A stretch of DNA of 38,796 nucleotides from CAYLGT01 sp964383465 (lineage in GTDB: Bacteria > Patescibacteriota > Saccharimonadia > Saccharimonadales > Saccharimonadaceae), in assembly GCA_964383465.1 (NCBI GenBank), contig CAYLGT010000007.1, forward strand, positions 1 to 38,796, in the 5' to 3' direction. The position numbers were made by a program, and so were the translations under genes. Under the pieces are notes generated by a model. It saw only the letters and a list, made by a program, of their open reading frames with translations, ran no database searches and was not told the DNA's origin. Below are positions 7,731 through 16,213 of this stretch, one piece after another. Within the stretch, counting starts at the first letter, position 1; each line of letters opens with the position of its first letter.

Positions 7731-8612
7731 CTAGAGTTCGCGCTTCTTCCAGCTCATGCCAGTAACGAGCATGTAGAGGTTTGCGCCTGCAGCAGCACCC
7801 AGGAGTGAACCGAGGATAACGCTGAGGGTGAAGTGGCTCGCCTTTTTCTCACTTGCGGCAGAACTTTCACCGGCGATGCTCTTGTTGATAGCTTTCACAT
7901 CTCGTTCGGTCTGAGCGACTGCGATAGCAGGGTTGAGCGCAGCACCTTGGGCAGCAAAGGTAGTTGAAACGGTTGTTTCTTTACCGCTCTGGACAAGGGT
8001 TTGTTCGCGGGTTGCGTTAGCGGTCAGCAGGCCGCCGGCTACGACGAGACCAGCGACAAGTGACAGGCCGATGCCGAGGGCGCGACCTGCGTCAGAGGCT
8101 ACATTCTTGACGACTGCAACGATACCAAACAGGAACAGTGCAGCACCGATGAACTCAACGAAGAATACTCGCCAGTCCCAAGTGCTGAAGCTTGAGAGGT
8201 CGAGTGCTGAGCCGTTGCCGTTGTACTGACCGAGAACCATAAGTGCGGCTAGGGCACCGATGAGCTGTGAGACCCAGTAAAAAGGTACCTTTACCCAGTC
8301 AAGCTTGTTGGCTGCCCAGAGACCAAATGTGATAGCTGGGTTGAAGTGGCCACCAGAAACTCGCATCATGCCTACGAGCAAAACTGCGAGAGCCAGACCA
8401 ACGAGCAGAGGCTGGTCGGCAGGTGCCGTAAGGGCTGCGAGGGCCAGACCAAATGTTCCTACTGCTTCAGCAACAAGTGCTTGTGGTGTGATAACAGCCA
8501 AACGACCAGCTGGCTTAGCTTTGACAACCTTTGCGCTTGCAGCGGCGCGGGCTGGGGCTTTGCGAGAAGACGCGGCTTTAGATTTTGTAGTAGCTTTGGC
8601 TTTTGTAGCCAT
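7731..8612 (-). CDS. MIP-family (aquaporin-like) channel with atypical second half
   Basis: A 293-residue membrane channel. The ATG at 8612 is chosen because GGAGGAT (8623-8617) precedes it; an upstream ATG at 8750 lacks support. Residues 1-37 are a Lys/Ala-rich cytoplasmic tail. First NPA box: SGGHFNPAI at N91-A93. Second: GAALNPAIAVAQ at N227-A229. In nearly all aquaporins the second box is NPAR, and the Arg forms the selectivity filter; here residue 230 is Ile. Loop E is also unusually long (ANATREQTLVQSGKETTVST, near 198-217). Another polar stretch follows the second box (about 235-258). Water, glycerol or another small solute is possible. Confidence 0.85.
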   Translation of the reverse strand: MATKAKATTKSKAASSRKAPARAAASAKVVKAKPAGRLAVITPQALVAEAVGTFGLALAALTAPADQPLLVGLALAVLLVGMMRVSGGHFNPAITFGLWAANKLDWVKVPFYWVSQLIGALAALMVLGQYNGNGSALDLSSFSTWDWRVFFVEFIGAALFLFGIVAVVKNVASDAGRALGIGLSLVAGLVVAGGLLTANATREQTLVQSGKETTVSTTFAAQGAALNPAIAVAQTERDVKAINKSIAGESSAASEKKASHFTLSVILGSLLGAAAGANLYMLVTGMSWKKREL

Positions 8613-8635
8613 ATCTATCCTCCATACGTTTACGG

Positions 8636-8641
8636 TATAAT
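8636..8641 (+). promoter_or_regulatory. -10 box for the ZIP transporter gene
   Basis: TATAAT on the plus strand, 54 bases before the GTG at 8696. It lies a few bases from the opposing aquaporin -10 box, so the two promoters overlap and may compete. Confidence 0.5.
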
Positions 8642-8645
8642 GCGA

Positions 8646-8651
8646 AGTATA
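8646..8651 (-). promoter_or_regulatory. -10 box for the aquaporin-like gene
   Basis: TATACT on the minus strand with a weak TTGCTA -35 candidate (8674-8669) at 17 bp. It predicts a leader of about 27 nt containing GGAGGAT, a conventional leadered mRNA. Confidence 0.6.
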
Positions 8652-8695
8652 ACTTATGGGAAAAGGTATAGCAAATAAAAGCAAGGCGGTAACAC

Positions 8696-9475
8696 GTGAC
8701 TGAATGGCTCCAATTACTCGGTGCAAGTCTTTTTGGGAGCTTGTTTTCACTCATTGGTGGAGTATTGCTGCTGACAAAGCGAATTGCTGTCGAGAAAGTA
8801 CAGCGTGTAGCGATACCGTTTGCGGCTGGCGCCATGCTTGCGGTGGCCCTCCTCGACTTACTACCCGAAGCAGTTGAAAAATCATCTTCACTCCACTGGA
8901 CTATGGCGATCGTCATCAGTGGATTTGTGTTGTTTTTTACCCTCGAGCGTTTTCTGGGCTGGTTTCACCATCATCACGACCACGACGAGAACCATGGTGA
9001 TACTCGTCCACGGAAAAAGTCGGTCCGTTCACTGATTGTCGTCGGTGACACGATTCATAACGCTATAGATGGAATGGTAATTGGTGGTGCGTTTCTCGCT
9101 GATCCAGTGCTCGGAATGGTGACGACCGTGGCTATTGCTGCTCACGAGATCCCTCAGGAAGTTGGTGACTTTGGGGTACTGTTAGGTCTCGGCATGAGGC
9201 GCCGAAATGTGCTGCTCGTAAACGTGCTGTCAGCGCTTATAACAGTCGTGATGGCGGTGCTTGTCTTTGGGTATGGTCGCCAGTTCCTGGTGGTAGAGCC
9301 GTTTATGTTGGCGCTCACGACGGGTATGTTCCTTTATATCGCTGCGAGTGACCTTATACCAACTATCCATACCGAACCGAGTATAAAAGTCGCCAACTAC
9401 CAAACCATGATTTTGCTTGGGGGAATCGTTTTCGTCGGACTTACTACCACCCTCATCCACGGGTTCTTGGGATAG
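8696..9475 (+). CDS. ZIP-family metal transporter
   Basis: A 259-residue protein with about eight membrane segments. It has the ZIP signatures: a cytoplasmic His-rich loop HHHHDHDENH at residues 91-100, HNAIDGMVIGG at 121-131 (TM4), and HEIPQEVGD at 150-158 (TM5), which form the binuclear metal site. Zinc, iron or manganese uptake is expected; specificity cannot be read from sequence. The start is GTG at 8696 with a weak AAGGCGG upstream. It diverges from the aquaporin-like gene, from which it is separated by overlapping promoters. Confidence 0.93.
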   Translation: MTEWLQLLGASLFGSLFSLIGGVLLLTKRIAVEKVQRVAIPFAAGAMLAVALLDLLPEAVEKSSSLHWTMAIVISGFVLFFTLERFLGWFHHHHDHDENHGDTRPRKKSVRSLIVVGDTIHNAIDGMVIGGAFLADPVLGMVTTVAIAAHEIPQEVGDFGVLLGLGMRRRNVLLVNVLSALITVVMAVLVFGYGRQFLVVEPFMLALTTGMFLYIAASDLIPTIHTEPSIKVANYQTMILLGGIVFVGLTTTLIHGFLG

Positions 9476-9477
9476 CG

Positions 9478-9483
9478 TATACT
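9478..9483 (+). promoter_or_regulatory. -10 box for the 75-residue membrane protein
   Basis: TATACT ending 9 bases before the ATG at 9493, with no Shine-Dalgarno. A leaderless mRNA is predicted. Confidence 0.55.
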
Positions 9484-9492
9484 TGTCATCAT

Positions 9493-9720
9493 ATGGGCCT
9501 CATACAAAGACAAGACGATCAACAAACCGAAGTCCAGAAGCGGGTTGCTGCCGAGCTTCAGGAACGTCTGCGGTTACAGACACCACCAACCGATCTCAAC
9601 GACGTCGAGCCAGACATGCTCAAAAATCAGCACCAGACGCGACCTGCCGGCATGATTATCATTGGCTTAGTGATCATTCTTGTCGTCGTCATAATCATTG
9701 CAGCTATTCGAATTTCCTAA
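9493..9720 (+). CDS. Small tail-anchored membrane protein
   Basis: A 75-residue protein with a polar Gln-rich N terminus (MGLIQRQDDQQTEVQKR) and one C-terminal membrane segment, MIIIGLVIILVVVIIIAAI, ending almost at the C terminus. The active part would face the cytoplasm. I do not recognise the family. A TATACT box nine bases upstream and an intact frame between two real genes support expression. It lies between the ZIP gene and pheS. Confidence 0.65.
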   Translation: MGLIQRQDDQQTEVQKRVAAELQERLRLQTPPTDLNDVEPDMLKNQHQTRPAGMIIIGLVIILVVVIIIAAIRIS

Positions 9721-9736
9721 TCTTTCCGACAGAGGT

Positions 9737-9742
9737 TATACT
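9737..9742 (+). promoter_or_regulatory. -10 box and ribosome site directly before pheS
   Basis: TATACT is followed at once by GGGAGG (9743-9748), and the ATG is at 9754. If the box is used, transcription would start about at 9749, after the Shine-Dalgarno. The GGGAGG would then serve only transcripts coming from upstream. Both starts may exist. Confidence 0.5.
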
Positions 9743-9753
9743 GGGAGGTAACT

Positions 9754-10800
9754 ATGAGTGCATTTGATGAAATATCTGCGGCACGTGAAATACTGTTTTC
9801 ACGGTTCGACGACCTAGAGAACAAGAGTGACATTTTAAAGTCACCAGAGCTCAAACAGTTGTTTTCCAAGATCCCTTCTCTTGAGCCGGAAGAGCGTGGT
9901 GCGTTTGGCCAGGCTATCAATCAGCTTTCTGAAGAACTGAAGCAGAAAGTGGCCAGCCATGCTGATGCTACGCAGGCAATTCCGCCGATCGACGTCACCG
10001 CACCGATGGACGTGAACACTGAGCGGCCAGCCTTACTACCAACCCAGCAAGGAACAACCCACCCACTCACTCAAGAGATTGAGCGACTGAGTGAGATCTT
10101 CTCGCGAATGGGCTTTGTTGTTGAAGAGTCGCGCGAGATTGACGACCAGTACCACATGTTTGAAACTCTCAATTTTCCCAAAGGTCACCCGGCTCGTGAT
10201 GATTACGATACATTCATGACAGTCGAGAAAGACAGCGAAGGTCATCCGCTTGTGGCCCCGGCACATACCAGTACCATGCAAAATCGCACACTCGTTAAGT
10301 ATCGCCAGAATCTTCTCGACGGCGGGGCGATCGCGGCGGTTGTTCCTGATCGTTGCTTTCGAAACGAAGATTTGGATGCTCGACATGAGCACACGTTTTA
10401 CCAGGTAGAAGGTATCTATGTTGCCAAGGGGACACATGCTGGCATGTTGATCGCAACCCTTCAGAAATTTCTTGAAGAGTACTACGGCAAGGAACTCGAC
10501 GTTCGTGTTAACCCGTACTATTTTCCGTTTACGGAACCGAGTTTCGAATTTGCACTAAGCTGTCCATTTTGCGAAGGCAAGGATGCGTCATGTAAGGTCT
10601 GTAGCGGCGAAGGATGGATAGAGCTCCTAGGCTGCGGAATGATTCATCCAAATGTTCTAAGAGCGGCCGATATCGATCCAAACGAGTACACGGGCTTCGC
10701 CTTTGGCTGTGGGATCGACAGGCTGGTTATGATGAAGTATGGCATAGAAGACGTCAGACATTTTGAATCAGCAAAGTTAGATTTTTTGAGGCAGTTTTAG
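9754..10800 (+). CDS. pheS: Phenylalanyl-tRNA synthetase alpha subunit
   Basis: A 348-residue class II synthetase subunit that charges tRNA-Phe together with PheT. Visible features: an N-terminal coiled-coil tRNA-binding arm (about 1-70), THPLTQEIERL, YDTFMTVEKD, APAHTSTMQNR, motif 2 region CFRNEDLDARHEHTFYQVEG, FPFTEPSFEFAL, and motif 3 GFAFGCGIDRLVMMKYGI. A CxxC-x6-CxxC knuckle (CPFCEGKDASCKVC) lies before GWIELLGCGMIHPNVL; similar cysteine knuckles occur in many bacterial PheS. It is followed 3 bp later by a HIT-like gene and then pheT. Confidence 0.97.
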   Translation: MSAFDEISAAREILFSRFDDLENKSDILKSPELKQLFSKIPSLEPEERGAFGQAINQLSEELKQKVASHADATQAIPPIDVTAPMDVNTERPALLPTQQGTTHPLTQEIERLSEIFSRMGFVVEESREIDDQYHMFETLNFPKGHPARDDYDTFMTVEKDSEGHPLVAPAHTSTMQNRTLVKYRQNLLDGGAIAAVVPDRCFRNEDLDARHEHTFYQVEGIYVAKGTHAGMLIATLQKFLEEYYGKELDVRVNPYYFPFTEPSFEFALSCPFCEGKDASCKVCSGEGWIELLGCGMIHPNVLRAADIDPNEYTGFAFGCGIDRLVMMKYGIEDVRHFESAKLDFLRQF

Positions 10801-10803
10801 ACT

Positions 10804-11253
10804 ATGAGTACCATTTTCGACCAGATAGTATCAGGTGAGATGAAAGCGTGGAAGGTTTGGGAGGATGACAAATTTTTGGCATTTCTGACACCATTTCCAA
10901 ACACCCCAGGCTTTACTGTGGTGATTCCAAAAAGTAATCAGGGTGATTATGTGTTTGCACTTGAGGACGGAGCATACACCGAGTTTATGGACGCTGTAAA
11001 GAAAGTCGCAAAACTTCTGGAAAAAGCCTTTGACACAAAGCGCGTTGCTCTCGTATTTGAGGGAACGGGTGTCGCCTATGTACATGCCAAACTCATCCCG
11101 CTCCACGGCGATCTCGCAAATGAAACAGGCGTGTGGTCCCCGCATCAGGAATTCCACGAAGAGTATCAGGGTTGGTTGACGACCGCCGAGGGGCCGAAAA
11201 TGAGCGATGAACAGTTGGATGAAATACAGGCAAAGATACGGAGCGTTCGATGA
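10804..11253 (+). CDS. HIT-like protein with degenerate histidine triad, inserted between pheS and pheT
   Basis: A 149-residue protein with the HIT fold pattern (IFDQIVSGEMKAWKVWEDDKFLAFL, NTPGFTVVIPKSNQGD). HIT enzymes are nucleotidyl hydrolases or transferases with a H-x-H-x-H motif near the C terminus. Here residues 91-97 read AYVHAKL: the first and third histidines are Tyr92 and Lys96. Only the middle one, normally the nucleophile, remains (H94). The usual PGH and the later His of the substrate pocket are also replaced (PGF, KSN). Activity may be changed or lost. The gene is 3 bp after pheS and overlaps pheT by 4 bp (ATGA), so it is translationally coupled to pheT. Confidence 0.85.
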   Translation: MSTIFDQIVSGEMKAWKVWEDDKFLAFLTPFPNTPGFTVVIPKSNQGDYVFALEDGAYTEFMDAVKKVAKLLEKAFDTKRVALVFEGTGVAYVHAKLIPLHGDLANETGVWSPHQEFHEEYQGWLTTAEGPKMSDEQLDEIQAKIRSVR

Positions 11254-13712
11254 AAGTAAGCTTGAACACAGTGCGACAGTTTACGTCAGTAGATCTGACG
11301 ACTGAAACCCTCGTTACAAAAATCAACCAGCAGCTCGGCCATGTCGAAGAAGTCATCGATCTCGGTCGCAGATATGAAGGTGCAACCATAGCACGCGTTG
11401 TAACGTGCGAGAAACATGAAAATGCTGACAAACTTTCGGTCTGCAAAATCGATGCTGGCACTGGCGAAACCATTCAAGTGGTGTGCGGAGCACCAAACGT
11501 ACGCGAAGGCTTGTGGGTGGTATGGCTCAAGCCAGGCTCTACGGTGCCCGCCACACAGGGAGACAAAGAGCCGTTTGTGCTCGAAGCCCGAGAGCTGCGT
11601 GGCGTTGTTAGTAACGGTATGCTTGCAAGCGGCAAGGAGCTAGGTATAAGCGATGACCATAGTGGCATCGTGGAGATAAACCCTGATGAGTGGCATCCTT
11701 CTGGTTTAAAGGTTGAGGCAGGTGCAAGTTTTGCGCAGGTATTTGGCCTCGATGACACTATCATCGATATCGAAAACAAGATGTTTACGCATCGACCTGA
11801 TTTGTTTGGTCAACTTGGTGTGGCTCGCGAAATTGCAGGTATCACGCATAACTCCTTCACGTCACCCGACTGGTATAAGGTTTTACCAAACTTTAACAGG
11901 GGTGAGGGTCTCGAGCTGTCGGTAAAAAATGATGCATCAGAGGTTGTGCCGAGGTTTATGGCCGTGGCCGTTAAGGATGTCGAGATAAAACCAAGCCCGC
12001 TCTGGCTGCAGTGTGCGCTCACGGCTATGGGGGGTAAACCTATCAACAATGTGGTTGATGTTACGAACTATGTGATGCTTCTGACCGCCCAGCCAACGCA
12101 TGCCTATGACTACGACAAACTGCGTGGACACTTTCTGGGTACCCGTATGGGTATGAAGGGAGAGCAGCTACCGCTCTTGAACGGTAAAACCTATACGCTC
12201 GATGAGACAGATATCGTGATCGTTGATGGCGAAGGTCCGGTTGGGCTGGCCGGCATCATGGGGGGTGGCAATAGCGAGGTTTCTGCTGAGACCAAAAACA
12301 TCGTGCTTGAAGTAGCGAACTTTGACATGTATGCAGTACGAAAAAGTAGCATGAAACATGGATTATTTACCGATGCTCTCACACGGTTCAACAAAGGTCA
12401 GTCGGTCCATCAAAATCCGTATGTGCTTGACCTCCTTATGAAGTCGCTCTTTGACGTTGCAGGAGGGGCGCAGGCAACGGATGTGTTTGACGAAAGTGCA
12501 TTTGACACGCAGCTTCCGGTTGTTGAAACCAGTGTTTCATTTGTCAACGAACGCCTAGGACTTCAGCTCTCGAAGGAAGAAATGGCAACGTTACTGCGTA
12601 ACGTAGAATTTGAGATTTCGGAGGATGCCGGACTTCAGTGCAAAGTGCCTTTTTGGCGAACAGACGTCGAGCTTGCTGAGGATGTTGTCGAAGAAGTTGG
12701 ACGACTGTATGGGTTTGAGTCGTTACCCCGCGAACTTCCGCTCCGTACCACCGCGCCAGCTGCAAAAAATGTAAAACGTGAAGTACAGTCGATGATTCGC
12801 AGGGCACTGAGTCGTGCGGGAGGCAACGAGGTGCTGACGTATAGCTTCGTTCATGAAAATGTCATGAAGCGAGCCGAGCAAGACGTCAGCCAGGCGTTTG
12901 GTCTTAGCAATGCTCTGAGCCCTGATCTCCAATACTACCGCCTGAGCGTACTACCAAGCCTGCTTGACAGAGTGCACGCTAACATAAAGTCCGGTCACGA
13001 TGAATTTGTACTGTTTGAGATCGGTAAAGGCCATAACAAGAAGTATCACGCCGACGATGACGACGGGCTTCCGACTGAGCTGGAATTTGTCGACGCGGTA
13101 TATGCGAGTAAAAAGCCTCGTCCAGGTGCAGCATTTTTCCAGATACGGCGTCTTTTGGACGCGCTAGCAGACGAGTTTGGAGTTCAGTTTGTCTATAAGA
13201 AAATTGAACAGCCGCTTGATTTCCCAGTTACAGCACCATTTGACCAGTCAAGAAGCGCTATGGTTGAGACTGCGGGGGGTGTCTTTATCGGCATGATTGG
13301 TGAGCTGAAACAGTCAGTCCAGAGAGCCTTTAAGCTGCCCGCCTACAGTGCGGCTATGACGCTCGATCAACAAGGCCTGATCGATGCGCGTAAAAAAGTA
13401 GGTTCGTACACGCCACTTAGTCGCTTTCCGAGCGTCACACAAGACATTTCACTGAGGGTAGCTTCCGGTGTCGCTTTTGGTGACGTATTTGCAGCTGCAC
13501 AAGAAGCGCTGCAAAACGCGCAGCCCGACCAGACCTCGATGACACTTTCGACACTCGGTATATATGAGCCAGAGCAGGCAGACAGTAAAACAATCACACT
13601 TCGTCTGAAAGTGGCAAGTTATGAAAAAACATTGACGGATGCCGATGTAGCGGCGTTTCTTGAGGTCATCGCCAGCGCAGCCCAAAGCAAAACTGGAGCA
13701 GTGCGAGCCTAG
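11250..13712 (+). CDS. pheT: Phenylalanyl-tRNA synthetase beta subunit
   Basis: An 820-residue subunit of the (alpha-beta)2 PheRS. In order it shows the tRNA-binding OB domain (about 40-150; HENADKLSVCKIDAG, VVCGAPNVREG, SNGMLASGKELG), the B3/B4 editing domain with FTHRPDLFGQLGVAREIAGI, the B5 domain (KCKVPFWRTDVELAEDVVEEV-type region near 465-490), a catalytic-like core, and the FDX-ACB anticodon-binding domain at the end (about 715-815; YTPLSRFPSVTQDISLRV). Length is normal. The start overlaps the HIT-like gene stop by 4 bp. The ABC exporter follows 17 bp later. Confidence 0.97.
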   Translation: MKVSLNTVRQFTSVDLTTETLVTKINQQLGHVEEVIDLGRRYEGATIARVVTCEKHENADKLSVCKIDAGTGETIQVVCGAPNVREGLWVVWLKPGSTVPATQGDKEPFVLEARELRGVVSNGMLASGKELGISDDHSGIVEINPDEWHPSGLKVEAGASFAQVFGLDDTIIDIENKMFTHRPDLFGQLGVAREIAGITHNSFTSPDWYKVLPNFNRGEGLELSVKNDASEVVPRFMAVAVKDVEIKPSPLWLQCALTAMGGKPINNVVDVTNYVMLLTAQPTHAYDYDKLRGHFLGTRMGMKGEQLPLLNGKTYTLDETDIVIVDGEGPVGLAGIMGGGNSEVSAETKNIVLEVANFDMYAVRKSSMKHGLFTDALTRFNKGQSVHQNPYVLDLLMKSLFDVAGGAQATDVFDESAFDTQLPVVETSVSFVNERLGLQLSKEEMATLLRNVEFEISEDAGLQCKVPFWRTDVELAEDVVEEVGRLYGFESLPRELPLRTTAPAAKNVKREVQSMIRRALSRAGGNEVLTYSFVHENVMKRAEQDVSQAFGLSNALSPDLQYYRLSVLPSLLDRVHANIKSGHDEFVLFEIGKGHNKKYHADDDDGLPTELEFVDAVYASKKPRPGAAFFQIRRLLDALADEFGVQFVYKKIEQPLDFPVTAPFDQSRSAMVETAGGVFIGMIGELKQSVQRAFKLPAYSAAMTLDQQGLIDARKKVGSYTPLSRFPSVTQDISLRVASGVAFGDVFAAAQEALQNAQPDQTSMTLSTLGIYEPEQADSKTITLRLKVASYEKTLTDADVAAFLEVIASAAQSKTGAVRA

Positions 13713-13729
13713 TTCTGCACACTACTTCC

Positions 13730-15511
13730 ATGAAAGAATTTGTCAAAATCATTCGTTACTCCCAGTCACTATGGCCGTACTATGTAGGCATCGTACTGTT
13801 TTCGGTGCTGATGAGCCTTACTGCACTTGCGACGCCATTTATCATAAAAATGGCAACCGACTTAATCGTAAACTCGCTGCAGTCTGGAACGGCGAATGTT
13901 ACAGGAGCTTTATACTTGGCGGTTGCGCTGTTTTTGGTTGACGCCGGAAACACTCTCTTTACAAACTGGGGAGGGTATTTGGGCGACGTTATGAGCGCCA
14001 AGCTTCGTAAACTTCTGAGTGAGCGCTACTATGATCATTTGCTGAGTCTGCCACAGAGTTACTATGACAACGAGCTCACGGGGACAATCATCAACCGTTT
14101 GAACCGAACGATTACTGAAGTTACACAGTTTTTGAACATGTTCGCTAACAATTTCTTCCAAATGTATCTAACGATGATATTGACGCTTATCATCGTGTGT
14201 TTTTACAGCTGGGAGCTGGCGCTTTTACTGCTCATTTTGTACCCCGTATTTATGTGGCTTACTGCTAAGACGAGTAAAAAATGGCAAGTTTGGCAGGGTG
14301 AAAAAAATCTCGCTACCGACATAGCGAGCGGGCGATTTGCGGAAGTGGTAACGCAGATTCGGGTTGTAAAAAGTTTCATAAAAGAAAAGTTAGAGATAGG
14401 ATATTTCCGCGATAAATTTACTGAGACCGTCGAGATTACCCAAAAGCAGTCGCGCTATTGGCACAATATGGACGTGGGACGACGGCTGGTACTGAACGTT
14501 ATCTTTTTTGCAATTTTTGCATATCTTTTTGCCTATACAGCCCAAGGAAAATTCACCATCGGTGAGATGGTACTCCTCATACAACTCGTGAACATGATGA
14601 GGTTCCCGATTTTTAACATGAGCTTTATCGTGGATAACACTCAAAAAGCCATCGCCGGGTCGAGAGATTATTTCGCGGTCATGGATATCGAACCAGACAT
14701 CCATGACAAAAAAGCCGCAAAGAAGTTGACAGTAAAAACTGGACGTATAGTGTATGACGCAGTGAGCTTTAGCTATACAAAAGACTCTCCTGTGTTAACA
14801 GACGTTTCGTTTGAAGTTGAGCCTGGGCAGAAAGTCGCGCTAGTTGGTGAAAGCGGCGAAGGTAAAACGACAGTGAGTAGTCTGCTACTACGACTATATG
14901 ATGTCACCGCTGGTAATATCTCTATCGACGGGAGTTCGATTCATGAGGTGACCCAGAAGAGTTTGCGAGAAAATATCGCGGTTGTTTTTCAGGAGCCGGC
15001 ACTTTTCAGTGGAACGATTCGCGAAAATATCGCCTATGCCCGACCTGGCGCAAGTGACAAAGAGATTCAGGCTGCGGCGAAGGCGGCAAATGCGCACGAG
15101 TTTATAACCAAACTAGAAAAAAGCTATGACAGTGAAATCGGTGAACGAGGCATAAAACTTAGCGGTGGTCAGAAACAACGACTGGCAATTGCTCGAGCAA
15201 TCCTCAAAGATGCACCAATACTCATTCTGGATGAAGCAACGAGTAGCCTGGATAGTCGTGCAGAGTCACAGGTCCAAGCTGCACTTGAACGACTCATGAA
15301 GGGTAGGACAACGCTTATCATCGCCCACCGCCTAAGTACCATTGCTCACGTCGACAAAATCGTCACACTGCGTGGAGGAACGGTTGACGAAGTAGGTAGC
15401 CCACATGAACTCGCTAAAACTGGCGGAATCTATGCCGAACTACTTGAGCTCCAAGTCGGCGATCAGGCAAAGGCGAAAAAGGCACTCGGCCGCTACGACA
15501 TCGCACTCTAG
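13730..15511 (+). CDS. ABC-type exporter, fused membrane and ATPase half-transporter
   Basis: A 593-residue type IV (MsbA-like) exporter with six membrane segments in residues 1-320 and an ATPase domain after about 345. The nucleotide-binding motifs are intact: Walker A GESGEGKTT (near 372-380), Q-loop VFQEPALFSG, signature LSGGQKQRLAIARAI (near 476), Walker B ILILDEATSSLDS and H-loop IIAHRLSTI (near 530). It would act as a dimer; the substrate may be lipid, peptide or drug. It starts 17 bp after pheT without a clear Shine-Dalgarno or -10 box, and is probably transcribed with pheT. Confidence 0.95.
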   Translation: MKEFVKIIRYSQSLWPYYVGIVLFSVLMSLTALATPFIIKMATDLIVNSLQSGTANVTGALYLAVALFLVDAGNTLFTNWGGYLGDVMSAKLRKLLSERYYDHLLSLPQSYYDNELTGTIINRLNRTITEVTQFLNMFANNFFQMYLTMILTLIIVCFYSWELALLLLILYPVFMWLTAKTSKKWQVWQGEKNLATDIASGRFAEVVTQIRVVKSFIKEKLEIGYFRDKFTETVEITQKQSRYWHNMDVGRRLVLNVIFFAIFAYLFAYTAQGKFTIGEMVLLIQLVNMMRFPIFNMSFIVDNTQKAIAGSRDYFAVMDIEPDIHDKKAAKKLTVKTGRIVYDAVSFSYTKDSPVLTDVSFEVEPGQKVALVGESGEGKTTVSSLLLRLYDVTAGNISIDGSSIHEVTQKSLRENIAVVFQEPALFSGTIRENIAYARPGASDKEIQAAAKAANAHEFITKLEKSYDSEIGERGIKLSGGQKQRLAIARAILKDAPILILDEATSSLDSRAESQVQAALERLMKGRTTLIIAHRLSTIAHVDKIVTLRGGTVDEVGSPHELAKTGGIYAELLELQVGDQAKAKKALGRYDIAL

Positions 15512-15531
15512 AAATCACCCTGTTTCTGGCG

Positions 15532-15537
15532 TACAAT
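15532..15537 (+). promoter_or_regulatory. -10 box and ribosome site for the FKBP gene
   Basis: TACAAT at 15532-15537, then AAGGAGG at 15552-15558, nine bases before the GTG start at 15568. A short conventional leader is predicted. Confidence 0.6.
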
Positions 15538-15567
15538 TGGTAGTAGTTCAAAAGGAGGACAAACACT

Positions 15568-16131
15568 GTGGCAACATCGAAAGGCCAGCGAGCTGGTATA
15601 TGGGTTATTGCGATCGTCATGACGGTTGGTACGTTAGGGGCATTTTTCCTGCCGATTTTGACCAATAACGACGCGGCTAAGCAAGCAGCAGATCAACAAA
15701 AAGCGCTTGCAGATTTTCAAAAGCAACAAGAGGAAGCAGCTAGGCAGCGAGCCGCTAGTTCAAAGCCGCTTGAAGGCTATAGTGCTGAAGCATTTGATGC
15801 GGCAGGTGTTTCAGAGCTAACGAGTGAGGTGTTGAGCGCGGGTGATGGTGCAGAAGTGACAGCGACTTCTACTATAGAAGCGAACTATTTTGGGTGGACG
15901 GCTGACGGTAAGATTTTTGACAGCACAAACCAAAACGGCACGGTGAGCCCAGCGACATTTAGTCTGGAACAAGTCATCCAGGGATGGACAAAAGGCCTGA
16001 CCGGTAAAAAAGTTGGTGATGTCGTCAAACTCATGATTCCGACCGACATGGCCTATGGACCAAATGCTGCGGCTAGTGGGCAACCCGCAGGTCCTCTCGC
16101 GTTTATCGTTGAAATCAAATCGATCAAATAA
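15568..16131 (+). CDS. Membrane-anchored FKBP-type peptidyl-prolyl isomerase
   Basis: A 187-residue protein. A signal anchor (about residues 10-31, IWVIAIVMTVGTLGAFFLPI) is followed by a Gln/Ala-rich coiled linker (about 36-66) and an FKBP domain (about 95-187). FKBP features are GWTADGKIFDST, EQVIQGWTKGLTGKKVGDVVKLMIP, AYGP and a final IVEIKSIK strand. It would assist folding of exported proteins. The GTG start is fixed by AAGGAGG nine bases upstream. The glutaredoxin-like gene follows after an 82-bp spacer with its own promoter. Confidence 0.92.
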   Translation: MATSKGQRAGIWVIAIVMTVGTLGAFFLPILTNNDAAKQAADQQKALADFQKQQEEAARQRAASSKPLEGYSAEAFDAAGVSELTSEVLSAGDGAEVTATSTIEANYFGWTADGKIFDSTNQNGTVSPATFSLEQVIQGWTKGLTGKKVGDVVKLMIPTDMAYGPNAAASGQPAGPLAFIVEIKSIK

Positions 16132-16138
16132 ATACAAC

Positions 16139-16178
16139 ATATAGCGTCTTGACGGTTATGTTATACGCTATATATACT
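16139..16178 (+). promoter_or_regulatory. Promoter for the redoxin/trxB pair overlapped by an inverted repeat
   Basis: TTGACG (16149-16154), an 18-bp spacer and TATACT (16173-16178). A perfect 9-bp inverted repeat, ATATAGCGT at 16139-16147 and ACGCTATAT at 16165-16173, brackets the -35 and touches the -10. This looks like an operator, though the repeat could also be a weak terminator of the FKBP gene (no T tract). The leader then runs about 30 nt to AGAAGG (16204-16209) and the ATG at 16214. Confidence 0.65.
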
Positions 16179-16213
16179 TGAATTCAGTTAACCATAAACA
16201 CTAAGAAGGTAAA

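Noticed and set aside
8613..8750. Upstream ATG at 8750 adding 46 residues to the aquaporin-like protein
   Set aside because: The added part crosses the promoter region and the ATG at 8612 has GGAGGAT at proper spacing.
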